A DNA stretch of 10,893 nucleotides from the NCBI GenBank assembly GCA_001803565.1, contig MHDQ01000317.1, forward strand, positions 1 through 10,893, in the 5' to 3' direction. Positions within the stretch are counted from its first letter, which is position 1. Each line of letters begins with the position of its first letter. Shown in pieces: positions 1 to 7,332 of the stretch. The translations under genes and the position numbers were made by a program. This DNA comes from Nitrospinae bacterium RIFCSPLOWO2_12_FULL_45_22 (GTDB taxonomy: Bacteria; 2-12-FULL-45-22). A model generated the notes under the pieces. That model was not told where the DNA came from. It ran no database searches and worked only from the letters and a program-made list of their open reading frames with translations.

Positions 1-24
1 ACCCGCTAACGCCAAAAATTTCGG

Positions 25-53
25 TTGCCAGAATGACTTTCTCTGGTTATCTT
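25..53 (+). promoter_or_regulatory. Weak candidate promoter upstream of the nuoE-like gene
   Basis: TTGCCA at 25-30 is followed after 17 bases by TATCTT at 48-53, a partial match to a sigma70-type promoter. If used, transcription would begin only a few bases before the ATG at 64, giving an almost leaderless message. That would fit the absence of a Shine-Dalgarno sequence in front of this ATG. The match is weak and the operon could instead be transcribed from further upstream, outside the window. Nothing else is recognisable in positions 1-63, which have stops at 7 and 34 in the frame of the following gene. Confidence 0.2.
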
Positions 54-63
54 TTTTAATCAT

Positions 64-522
64 ATGGAAAATCTTAATTCAATACTGGCAAAATATGGCT
101 GGGGAAAAATGGCCCTTATCCCTATTCTCCAGGACCTTCAAGAAGAGTATGGCTGGCTCTCTGAAGAGTTATTAGATGAAGTGGCGCAGAGATTGCGGGT
201 TTCTTCTTCGGAGATATTCAGCATGGTAACATTTTATAAATCTTTCAGACTGAAGCCCGTGGGCAAGTACCTCATAACTGTTTGTCTGGGCACTGCCTGT
301 CATGTAAGGGGGGCGCCCGACGTACTGGATGAAATTAAGAGAAGGAGCGGGATAAAAGATGGCGAGACTACTAAGGATAATCTCTTCACTCTGGAAACGG
401 TAAACTGTGTTGGGGCATGTGCCCTTGGCCCCATTGTTATAGTTAATGATGAATATCACGGCTTGATGAGCAAAGTCAAGGTAGAAAAGCTAATTGACCA
501 GCTTTATGAAAAGAATCAATAA
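64..522 (+). CDS. nuoE: NuoE/HydC-like thioredoxin-fold [2Fe-2S] subunit
   Basis: A 152-residue protein of the NuoE / HydC / HoxE family (24-kDa subunit type), a cytoplasmic partner of NuoF that carries one [2Fe-2S] cluster beside the FMN site. The first 75 residues match the helical N-terminal part of the family (for example ALIPILQDLQEEYG and VTFYKSFRLKPVGKY). The C-terminal thioredoxin-like part has the four ligand cysteines as CLGTAC and, about 35 residues later, CVGAC followed by ALGP. Length is normal for the family. The ATG at 64 is the only sensible start, since the frame is closed at 34-36, but it has no visible Shine-Dalgarno sequence. Its 3' end overlaps the nuoF-like gene, indicating translational coupling. 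It could equally be named hydC or hndA; no hydrogenase catalytic subunit is present in the window to favour those names. Confidence 0.93.
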   Translation: MENLNSILAKYGWGKMALIPILQDLQEEYGWLSEELLDEVAQRLRVSSSEIFSMVTFYKSFRLKPVGKYLITVCLGTACHVRGAPDVLDEIKRRSGIKDGETTKDNLFTLETVNCVGACALGPIVIVNDEYHGLMSKVKVEKLIDQLYEKNQ

Positions 523-2407
523 TGAGCAAGATTTAAATAATCTAAGGGAAGAAATCAAAAAAAGGCTCCAGGGCAAGGCTATAACCATTGCTGTTTGCAA
601 TGGTACGGGTTGCCAGGCATACGGATGCGATAAGGTTACCAGGGCATTTATTGACGAGATCACAAAACAGGAGCTGGATTTAGAGATCAAGCCAACGGGT
701 TGCCACGGCTTCTGTCAATCGGGTCCCATTACCGTTATACAGCCAGAAGGCATCTTCTATCAGAGGATAAAACCTGAGGATGTAGGGGAGATTGTTTCAG
801 AAACTATTGTGAAAAATCGTATCATAGAACGGCTCCTATATGAAGACCCTATGACCCATGAAAAAATTATCCACGAGAAAGAGGTGCCATTTTATAGGAA
901 ACAGATGCGTCTAATCTTCGGGAATAATGGCTTCATTAATCCCAGGAGCATAGAGGACTATATTGCCATTGGTGGATATTCAGGTGTGTCTAAAGTATTA
1001 AAAGAGATGGAGCCGGAAGAGGTAATAGAGGAGATAAAGGACTCTGGCTTGAGGGGGAGGGGTGGCGCGGGTTTTCTTACCGGGGTAAAATGGGAGATTT
1101 GCCACAAAGCAGAAGGGACTCCCAAATACCTTATATGCAACTGTGATGAGGGAGACCCAGGGGCATATATGGATCGTAGCCTGTTGGAAGGGAATCCCCA
1201 CTCTGTGATAGAGGGGATGCTCATTGGGGCTTATGCTATTGGGGCACAAAAGGGATTCATCTATGTCCGCCATGAGTATCCTCTGGCGGTGAAAAATGCC
1301 TCTTATGCCATTTCACAAGCCAGAGAATATGGGTTATTAGGAGAGAATATACTTGGCTCTTCTTTTAGTTTTGACCTCGAGATTACCAGGGGTGCAGGGG
1401 CTTTTGTCAGTGGCGAGGAGACGGCCCTGATGGCATCTATTGAAGGGAGAAAAGGTGAACCCTGGCCCAGACCGCCATATCCTGCCCAGAAGGGGCTGTG
1501 GGGTAGGCCCACAAATATAAACAATGTAGAGACCTGGGCAAATGTACCGTTCATTATCAATAGGGGCGCTAAATATTACTCGGCTATAGGGACAGACGGG
1601 AGTAAGGGTACCAAGATATTTTCCCTCGTGGGAAAGATAAACAACACCGGGCTTGTGGAAGTACCTATGGGCATTACCCTGAGGGAGCTTGTTTACGAGA
1701 TAGGGGGTGGCATACCAAAGGGTAAGGCATTTAAGGCAATCCAGACCGGCGGACCTTCCGGGGGGTGCATCCCTAAAGAGCTGCTGGATTTGCCGGTGGA
1801 TTATGAGAGTCTCACTAAGGCAGGGTCTATGATGGGGTCCGGTGGGATGATTGTAATGGATGAGGATACCTGTATGGTAGACTTAGCCCATTATTTTCTG
1901 AATTTTACCCAGGGAGAATCCTGTGGAAAGTGCGTTCCCTGCCGCATTGGTACCAGGCATATCCTTGCGATCTTAGAGAAGATAAAAAGAGGAGGAGGAG
2001 AAAGCGGAGATATCCCCAAATTGGAAAGGCTGAGCGAGACAGTGAAGAAGGCGTCGCTATGTGGATTAGGCCAAACGGCCCCAAATCCTGTTTTGACTAC
2101 CCTCAGGTACTTTCGCCATGAATACGAGGCCCATATCAAGGAGAAGAAATGCCCTGCCCTTGCGTGCAAGGATTTGATCTCCTATTTCATTATCCCGGAA
2201 AAATGTGTGGGGTGCATGCTCTGCCTCAAAAATTGTCCGGCGGGGGCGGTAAGTGGGGAGCTAAAAAAGCTCCATATCATTGATGACCATATTTGTATAC
2301 GCTGTGGAGTCTGTCTTGAGGTATGCCCGGATAAGGTAAATGCCGTGGTAAAAGTATCACCCAAAAAACAAGCAACCTATCAAGCCACCAAGGCACCAAG
2401 TCACTAA
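506..2407 (+). CDS. nuoF: NuoF/HydB-like NADH-binding FMN and Fe-S subunit with extra ferredoxin domains
   Basis: The NADH-oxidising flavoprotein subunit, of the long HydB/HndC type rather than the short respiratory NuoF. Counting from the ATG at 506 (633 aa): residues about 25-100 are a thioredoxin-like [2Fe-2S] domain with C31, C36, C66 and C70; the FMN/NADH core follows with GRGGAGF at 184-190, CNCDEGDPGA and SGEETALMASIEG; an SLBB region follows; then a [4Fe-4S] site at C473, C476, C479 and C519; and a C-terminal two-cluster ferredoxin with C567, C570, C573, C577 and C597, C600, C603, C607. All core ligands are intact. A TTG at 494 would add four residues; the ATG at 506 is preferred, although neither has a clear Shine-Dalgarno sequence. 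The last dozen codons run into the palindromic repeat at 2384-2492, so the C-terminal tail is probably repeat-derived. It presumably transfers electrons between NADH and the NuoG-like subunit. Confidence 0.94.
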   Translation: MKRINNEQDLNNLREEIKKRLQGKAITIAVCNGTGCQAYGCDKVTRAFIDEITKQELDLEIKPTGCHGFCQSGPITVIQPEGIFYQRIKPEDVGEIVSETIVKNRIIERLLYEDPMTHEKIIHEKEVPFYRKQMRLIFGNNGFINPRSIEDYIAIGGYSGVSKVLKEMEPEEVIEEIKDSGLRGRGGAGFLTGVKWEICHKAEGTPKYLICNCDEGDPGAYMDRSLLEGNPHSVIEGMLIGAYAIGAQKGFIYVRHEYPLAVKNASYAISQAREYGLLGENILGSSFSFDLEITRGAGAFVSGEETALMASIEGRKGEPWPRPPYPAQKGLWGRPTNINNVETWANVPFIINRGAKYYSAIGTDGSKGTKIFSLVGKINNTGLVEVPMGITLRELVYEIGGGIPKGKAFKAIQTGGPSGGCIPKELLDLPVDYESLTKAGSMMGSGGMIVMDEDTCMVDLAHYFLNFTQGESCGKCVPCRIGTRHILAILEKIKRGGGESGDIPKLERLSETVKKASLCGLGQTAPNPVLTTLRYFRHEYEAHIKEKKCPALACKDLISYFIIPEKCVGCMLCLKNCPAGAVSGELKKLHIIDDHICIRCGVCLEVCPDKVNAVVKVSPKKQATYQATKAPSH

Positions 2408-2492
2408 GTATCACCAAGTGATATGGGTAGGGTTATATCACATACTATATCGTATAGACTTTATGGCTTTGGTGTCTTCGTGCCTTCGTGGC
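2384..2492. repeat. Imperfect inverted repeat with 8-bp periodicity between nuoF and nuoG
   Basis: A 26-base left arm (2384-2409) and a 26-base right arm (2467-2492) are inverted copies matching at 21 of 26 positions. Each arm is built from 8-base units of the type CACCAAGG / CACCAAGT on the left and the complementary TCTTCGTG / CCTTCGTG on the right, with a further CACCAAGT unit at 2412-2419. The interior holds smaller hairpins: GTGATAT at 2418-2424 pairs with ATATCAC at 2435-2441, and CTATA pairs with TATAG around 2444-2456. The nuoF stop codon (2405-2407) lies inside the left arm. From memory, repeats of this style are dispersed in the genomes of many uncultured anaerobes; copy number here cannot be judged from one copy. 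It looks like a non-autonomous insertion rather than a simple terminator. Confidence 0.75.
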
Positions 2493-2507
2493 AGATACGG
2501 AATAAGG

Positions 2508-5033
2508 ATGATAGAGTTAACTATTGATGGACAAAGGGTCAAGGTGGCGGAGGGGAGCACGGTTCTCGAGGCATCAAGAAAAGCCAATATTTACCTGCCT
2601 ACCCTCTGCTACCATCCCTCTTTGACCCCCTGGGGTGGGTGTAGGTTATGTGTAGTGGAGATAGAGGGGATGAAGGGCTATCCCACTGCCTGTACAACAC
2701 CCGTCACTAATGGGATGAAGGTTAATACCCGGACAGAAGAGGTGCAAGAGTTGAGGAGACAGGTCTTAGAGCTCATCCTCTCTGAACATCCCTGTGTGTG
2801 TTTGATATGTGAGAGGGGAGAAGAGTGTGAGAAGTACCAGGACTGTATCAGGAAGAGTTCTCTTGTTACGGGGTGTAAATTCTGCCCCAAAGATAAAAGA
2901 TGTGAGCTTCAGGATATGTGTAAGTATTTGGGCCTTCGAGAAATATCTTTCCCCACCCGTTACCGGGGGTTGCCGGTTGAGCGCAATGATCCATTCTATG
3001 ATAGGGATTATAACCTATGTATTCTCTGTGGTAGATGCGTGAGAGTATGTAATGAAGTAAGGGGGGACCATGTTCTCTCTACTATCTATCGGGGGAGTGA
3101 GTCTATGGTTTCACCGGCATTCCATCGCTCCCATATGGAATCTTACTGTGAGTTCTGCGGTGCCTGTGTAGATATATGCCCTACAGGTGCCCTTTCAGAA
3201 AGGGCGAGGAAATGGGAGGGTGTAGCTGATGACTTAAAGGCTACTATTTGTCCCCTATGCAGTATAGGGTGTCAGATAAATCTGGAAATAAAGGGAGAAA
3301 GGGTAATAGGGGTTATACCGGACCCCCTGGGCGATATAAATAAGGGTCAAGCCTGTGTGAAGGGTAAATTTGCGCCCGGTATTATTATTTCCCATAAAGA
3401 TAGGATACAGGTGCCGTTTATCAGGAAAAGCGGGAAGCTCAAGGAAGTGAAATGGGATGAGGCCATTGATTTTGTAGCAAATGAATTAAGACGGTACAAA
3501 GGACGAAAGTTTGCCCTTGTCTCATCCCCCTATTGTACTGATGAGGAGCATTATATATTCCAGAAATTTACGGAAAGAGCAATGGATTCCTTCAGCTTCT
3601 CCCCCATGGGGGTTCATCAGGATATACGGTACCTGGGCAATAAAATCCCGAGAAGGGGCTCTATTACCGATATTCCCGCTTCTAAGTCGCTCCTTATATG
3701 CGCAGATGTAACTACTTCCCATCCGGTCCTGGGGGTGTGGATAAAAAAGGCCATGGATAAAGGGGCAAAGGTAGTGCTTATCCATCCCAAAAAAGTGCCC
3801 CTTTCCCGTTGGGCAGATGTCTTTATCCAGACTCATCCCTCAACCGAGTTTTTCATTTTACTCCATATAATGAAGTCCATATTAGATGATGAAAATCTAA
3901 TCCCCCCTAATCTCCCTTTAACAAAGGCGGGAAAGGGGGCTTTGAAAAGGAGATTTTCCGAAGAAAATCAAGGGGAGCTTGCTAAAATTAAAGGTTCTTT
4001 AAAAGGTTCTTTAAAGGGATTAGACTTTAACTCGCTAGGGTTCGATCCTGATGCCTTAGAAGAGGCTGCCCGCTCCCTTGTCCTGGGAAGACCAACGGCC
4101 ATTTTATATAGCGATGCCTTATTCCAGCAACCCAGGGGGGAAGAAGTCCTCTATGCTATAAACAACCTCTCTCTTCTCCTGGGCTCGGAGGTGGTATTAC
4201 CCCTCTTTGCTGAAGGGAATGTTGCGGGCTGCCTCTTTAACAGCAACAAGGGTGAGAAAGGGTTCTTGTCTTATACCCAGATCATGGAGGGGATTCAGGG
4301 GGGAGAGATCGAGGCCCTTTACAGTATTGGCGGTATTACCGGGCACGACAGACCTCCCCTGAAATTTCTCATCCTCCAGGACCCTTATTATTCCGAGCAG
4401 ATGGACTTTGCGGATGCAGTGTTACCAGCGTGCACCTTTACAGAAAAGGATGGTACCTTGACGAATCTTGAAGGGAAAGCTCAGAGGATAAATAGGGCCA
4501 TTGAACCTCTAGGCAGAGCAAAACCTGATTGGTGGATAATTTGCGAGATAGCAAAGAGGCTTGGGGCAAGGGGTTTTGCATTCAATAGCATAGAAGAGAT
4601 CCAGGAGGAGATGGCGCTTTCGAGTATTCACCAGGATCAGGGAGAGAGGAAATTTATAAACATTAATACTGAACCACTATGCTATAAGATAGGAAATCCC
4701 CCGGATTATCCCCTCACACTGATGATAGAATCTGATTCCTATCACTATCGCTCTTTTTCTCTTCGCCACAGGATTAAGGGATACAGAGTATTAAGGGACC
4801 CAGGGGTTATAGAAATGAACCCCCAGGATATGATGTCCAGAGATATTACTGACGGAGAAGAGGTAGATGTGATTTCCCCGCATGGCAGAATCAAGGCAAG
4901 GGCCATGGCCACCGAAAAAATCAAGGCTGGCACAACCTCCATGGTCTTTCATCTTTCTCATAATTCGCCGGTCTTACTAGTGCGGCCTTATGAGCAGAAG
5001 CTCTGCGCAGTGAGGGTTGAGAAACATGTATAA
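2508..5033 (+). CDS. nuoG: NuoG/FdhA-like multi-cluster Fe-S subunit with non-catalytic molybdopterin-type domain
   Basis: An 841-residue electron-wire subunit. In order: a [2Fe-2S] ferredoxin domain (C34, C45, C48, C62); the His/Cys cluster site H94-C98-C101-C107; a second, similarly spaced cysteine set at C123-C126-C132-C138; two [4Fe-4S] sites (C171, C174, C177, C181 and C214, C217, C220, C224); then a molybdopterin-oxidoreductase-like region with its own [4Fe-4S] site (C248, C251, C255, C283). Where formate dehydrogenases carry the catalytic Cys/Sec motif this protein reads SFSFSPMGVHQD (361-372), so it is probably not a formate dehydrogenase. The ATG at 2508 is chosen because family homology begins at MIELTIDG and AAGG lies just before it; an open GTG start at 2418 would add 30 residues translated from repeat DNA. 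Residues about 465-480 come from an inserted palindromic repeat. The 3' end overlaps the NfnA-like gene by 8 bases. Confidence 0.9.
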   Translation: MIELTIDGQRVKVAEGSTVLEASRKANIYLPTLCYHPSLTPWGGCRLCVVEIEGMKGYPTACTTPVTNGMKVNTRTEEVQELRRQVLELILSEHPCVCLICERGEECEKYQDCIRKSSLVTGCKFCPKDKRCELQDMCKYLGLREISFPTRYRGLPVERNDPFYDRDYNLCILCGRCVRVCNEVRGDHVLSTIYRGSESMVSPAFHRSHMESYCEFCGACVDICPTGALSERARKWEGVADDLKATICPLCSIGCQINLEIKGERVIGVIPDPLGDINKGQACVKGKFAPGIIISHKDRIQVPFIRKSGKLKEVKWDEAIDFVANELRRYKGRKFALVSSPYCTDEEHYIFQKFTERAMDSFSFSPMGVHQDIRYLGNKIPRRGSITDIPASKSLLICADVTTSHPVLGVWIKKAMDKGAKVVLIHPKKVPLSRWADVFIQTHPSTEFFILLHIMKSILDDENLIPPNLPLTKAGKGALKRRFSEENQGELAKIKGSLKGSLKGLDFNSLGFDPDALEEAARSLVLGRPTAILYSDALFQQPRGEEVLYAINNLSLLLGSEVVLPLFAEGNVAGCLFNSNKGEKGFLSYTQIMEGIQGGEIEALYSIGGITGHDRPPLKFLILQDPYYSEQMDFADAVLPACTFTEKDGTLTNLEGKAQRINRAIEPLGRAKPDWWIICEIAKRLGARGFAFNSIEEIQEEMALSSIHQDQGERKFININTEPLCYKIGNPPDYPLTLMIESDSYHYRSFSLRHRIKGYRVLRDPGVIEMNPQDMMSRDITDGEEVDVISPHGRIKARAMATEKIKAGTTSMVFHLSHNSPVLLVRPYEQKLCAVRVEKHV
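3902..3940. repeat. Palindromic repeat inserted in frame inside the nuoG-like gene
   Basis: Two 18-base arms (3902-3919 and 3923-3940) with a 3-base loop form an imperfect hairpin matching at 12 of 18 positions, C-rich on the left and G-rich on the right (CCCCCCTAATCTCCCTTT against the complement of AAAGGCGGGAAAGGGGGC). The composition stands out from the surrounding coding sequence. It is read through in frame as IPPNLPLTKAGKG, a low-complexity Pro/Gly/Lys stretch at residues 465-477, in a linker of the molybdopterin-type region. From memory, C-run/G-run hairpins of this kind are common dispersed repeats in environmental bacterial genomes. That it is an insertion is inferred from composition and from the atypical protein sequence. 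Confidence 0.6.
3990..4013 (+). repeat. Exact 12-bp tandem duplication in nuoG coding for KGSL-KGSL
   Basis: AAAGGTTCTTTA occurs twice, head to tail and exactly in codon register, giving KGSLKGSL at residues 495-502; a third degenerate unit (KGL) follows. It lies about 50 bases after the palindromic insertion in the same linker, so this part of the protein tolerates length change. The likely origin is replication slippage. Confidence 0.85.
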
Positions 5034-5856
5034 GGTGCTCTGCCGGGAAATGGTGGTTCCTAATATCCATATAATGAAGATCCATGCGCCGCATGTAGCT
5101 AGAAGCTCCAGGCCAGGCCAGTTTGTTATCCTCATGCCTGACGAAAGAGGGGAGAGGGTACCATTAAATATCGCCGACTGGGACAAGGAAGAAGGGAGTA
5201 TTACGGTGGTCTTTATGGAGGTAGGAACTTCTACCCGAAAATTAGCCTATACTAATCCTAATGGTTATATACCGACATGCGTGGGTCCATTGGGAATCCC
5301 CTCCTCAATAGATAGATTCGGGAGCGTTGTTTGCGCCGGTGGGTGTTATGGTATCGGGGCGCTGTTTCCCGTCGCGAGGGCCTTAAGAGAAGCAGGAAAT
5401 AGGGTGATCGCTATCCTTGAGGCAAAGAGCAGTTATCTATTATACTGGGAAAATAGGTTTAAATCCGTATGCGATGAATTGATCCTTACTACAGAGGATG
5501 CCACCCTGGGTGAGAAAGGCCATGCCCCCAGGATACTGGAGAAAATATTGAAGGAGTATGAGGTGGATAGGGTCTTTGCCTACGGCTGCACCTTCATGAT
5601 GATGTCATGCTCTGAGGCGACCAGACCCTTTGGGGTAAAGACCAGGGTAAGTTTAAACCCTATTATGGTAGATGGGACAGGGATGTGTGGGGTGTGCCGG
5701 GTCCCGGTAGGTGGGAAGGTACGCTTTGCCTGTGTTGATGGCCCAGAATTTGATGGCCATGAGGTGGATTGGGAAGTGCTCCTGTCCCGTAGACACTCAT
5801 ATATAGAGGAAGAAGTCCATTCCCTCAAGTGTTACGAAACAGATCAGTTCTCTTAA
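5026..5856 (+). CDS. nfnA: NfnA/SudB-like FAD and [2Fe-2S] subunit of ferredoxin:NAD(P) oxidoreductase
   Basis: A 276-residue protein of the dihydroorotate-dehydrogenase-electron-transfer / ferredoxin-NADP reductase superfamily, closest in pattern to NfnA and sulfide dehydrogenase subunit B. The N-terminal FAD barrel shows PGQFVIL (30-36) and ERVPLNIAD (43-51); the nucleotide-binding half has GGCYGIGALFPVARAL (105-120); the C-terminal [2Fe-2S] site is VDGTGMCGVCR with C221, C224 and C236. In NfnA of known structure one ligand of this cluster is an aspartate; D216 is the candidate here. The ATG at 5026 overlaps the nuoG stop by 8 bases; an upstream TTG at 5017 is open but the family begins at MYKVLCREM. 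Its normal partner, NfnB, is the next gene. Sulfide dehydrogenase (SudB) is the alternative name. Confidence 0.9.
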   Translation: MYKVLCREMVVPNIHIMKIHAPHVARSSRPGQFVILMPDERGERVPLNIADWDKEEGSITVVFMEVGTSTRKLAYTNPNGYIPTCVGPLGIPSSIDRFGSVVCAGGCYGIGALFPVARALREAGNRVIAILEAKSSYLLYWENRFKSVCDELILTTEDATLGEKGHAPRILEKILKEYEVDRVFAYGCTFMMMSCSEATRPFGVKTRVSLNPIMVDGTGMCGVCRVPVGGKVRFACVDGPEFDGHEVDWEVLLSRRHSYIEEEVHSLKCYETDQFS

Positions 5857-5924
5857 AAAGGGTAACTATAATTCTAATGGCAACCGTGATGTGGAGACTG
5901 GATAGCTACAAAAAGGGGTAGGCT

Positions 5925-7319
5925 ATGGCAATAGATATGGATAGGGCAGAAATGCCAAAGCAACCTCCTGAAGACAGGATACATAACTTCAGCGAGGTAG
6001 CCCTGGGTTATAATATAGAGCTGGCTATTAAAGAGGCCCGGAGGTGTCTCCAGTGCAGTGAGCCCTTCTGTGTTGCCGGTTGCCCGGTAGAGATTGATAT
6101 TCCAGGATTTATCAAGGCCATTGCAGAAGAGGATTTCAGGCGAAGTATTAAGATACTGAAAGATAAAACCATCCTCCCGGCCATATGCGGCAGGGTATGT
6201 CCCCAGGAAGACCAGTGTGAGAAGTCCTGTATACTCAGTAAGAAGAAGGCCCCTATCGCTATTGGGAGGCTGGAACGGTTTGCGGCAGACCAGGAAGCCC
6301 TGGAAGGAACCTGGGCCCTTCCATCTATAGCAGACCCTACCGGTAAAAAAGTAGCCGTGGTAGGTTCTGGCCCTGCAGGGCTTACGATTGCAGGGGACTT
6401 GATAAAAAAAGGCCATAAAATAACTATTTTTGAGGCCCTGCATGAGCCCGGTGGGGTACTGGCATACGGTATTCCCGAGTTCAGGCTGCCCAAGGCCATA
6501 GTGAGGAGAGAGGTAGAATTCTTAAAAAACCTTGGAGTGGGGTTGATCTTTGATTTTGTTGTCGGAAGAACCCTGACGATAGATGAACTCCTGGAGGAGT
6601 TCCAGGCTGTATTCCTCGGCACCGGGGCAGGGCTGCCCTGGTTTATGGAGATACCTGGTGAAAATGCTAATGGCATATATTCCGCCAATGAGTACCTCAC
6701 CAGGTCAAACCTCATGAAGGCCTATATATTCCCTGAATACGATACTCCTATTAAGAGAGGAAAGAGGGTGGTCGTTATAGGGGGCGGCAATGTGGCAATG
6801 GACTCTGCCAGGACGGCTTTGAGGCTTGGCGCGGAAGAAGTGAGGATAATATATAGGAGGTCCCGTACCGAAATGCCTGCCAGACAGGAAGAGATAGAGA
6901 ATGCAGAAGAGGAAGGGATCATCTTTGAATTTCTCACCCTCCCGGTGAGATTTATCCCGGATGATTCGGGATGGGTAAGAGAGATGGAATGCCTCAGGAT
7001 GCAATTAGGAGAACCCGATGCCTCAGGGCGAAGGAGGCCGGTGCCAGTTAAGGGCTCAGAATTCCGAACACCAGTAGATATCGTTGTAGTAGCCATTGGC
7101 CAGAGCCCAAATCCCCTCATACCTTCTACTACTTCGGGTATTGAGGTTGGGAAATGGGGGAATATTGTTGTGGAGCCGGCTACAGGTAGGACGAGCAAAA
7201 GGGGTGTATTTGCCGGTGGTGATGTGGTCAGAGGGGGTGCAACGGTAATACTGGCTATGGGTGATGCCAGGGTGGCCGCAAGGGCCATTGATGAATATTT
7301 AAAATCCAATAACGGGTAA
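5925..7319 (+). CDS. nfnB: NfnB/SudA/GltD-like NADPH and FAD, Fe-S oxidoreductase subunit
   Basis: A 464-residue flavoprotein of the glutamate-synthase small subunit family. The N-terminal Fe-S domain has C41, C44, C49, C53 and C88, C92, C98, C102. The FAD site is GSGPAGL (147-153) followed by E170 and PGGVLAYGIPEFRLPK. The NADPH domain is IGGGNVAMDSART (285-297) with the NADP-type arginines in YRRSRTEMPA (310-319). A second FAD-contact motif, FAGGDVVRGGATVILAMGDA, lies at 429-448. Length and domain order fit NfnB and SudA. In Nfn complexes this subunit holds the bifurcating FAD. The pairing with an NfnA-like gene, and the absence of a glutamate synthase large subunit, favour NfnB over GltD. 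AGGGGTAGGCT just before the ATG supplies a plausible ribosome binding site; the 68-base gap to the NfnA-like gene holds nothing recognisable. Confidence 0.92.
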   Translation: MAIDMDRAEMPKQPPEDRIHNFSEVALGYNIELAIKEARRCLQCSEPFCVAGCPVEIDIPGFIKAIAEEDFRRSIKILKDKTILPAICGRVCPQEDQCEKSCILSKKKAPIAIGRLERFAADQEALEGTWALPSIADPTGKKVAVVGSGPAGLTIAGDLIKKGHKITIFEALHEPGGVLAYGIPEFRLPKAIVRREVEFLKNLGVGLIFDFVVGRTLTIDELLEEFQAVFLGTGAGLPWFMEIPGENANGIYSANEYLTRSNLMKAYIFPEYDTPIKRGKRVVVIGGGNVAMDSARTALRLGAEEVRIIYRRSRTEMPARQEEIENAEEEGIIFEFLTLPVRFIPDDSGWVREMECLRMQLGEPDASGRRRPVPVKGSEFRTPVDIVVVAIGQSPNPLIPSTTSGIEVGKWGNIVVEPATGRTSKRGVFAGGDVVRGGATVILAMGDARVAARAIDEYLKSNNG

Positions 7320-7320
7320 G

Positions 7321-7327
7321 AAGGAGG
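7321..7327 (+). promoter_or_regulatory. Strong Shine-Dalgarno sequence for the ferredoxin-like gene
   Basis: AAGGAGG lies 5 bases before the ATG at 7333. It is the clearest ribosome binding site in the operon, and suggests that the small terminal subunit is translated at least as well as its partners. Confidence 0.85.
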
Positions 7328-7332
7328 AAGTT

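Noticed and set aside
2418-2507. Upstream GTG start adding 30 residues to the NuoG-like protein
   Set aside because: The extension is translated from the interior and right arm of the palindromic repeat; family homology starts at the ATG at 2508, which has its own AAGG.
2508-5033. Annotation as a catalytic formate dehydrogenase alpha subunit
   Set aside because: The Cys/Sec active-site motif is absent and no in-frame TGA that could encode selenocysteine occurs in the region.
5874-6715. Long minus-strand open frames (189 and 235 codons) opposite the NfnB-like gene
   Set aside because: They overlap each other and a gene with complete FAD, NADPH and Fe-S motifs; their products show no recognisable domain.
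5925-7319. Glutamate synthase small subunit (GltD) as the primary name
   Set aside because: No large subunit is present, and the partner just upstream is NfnA/SudB-like.
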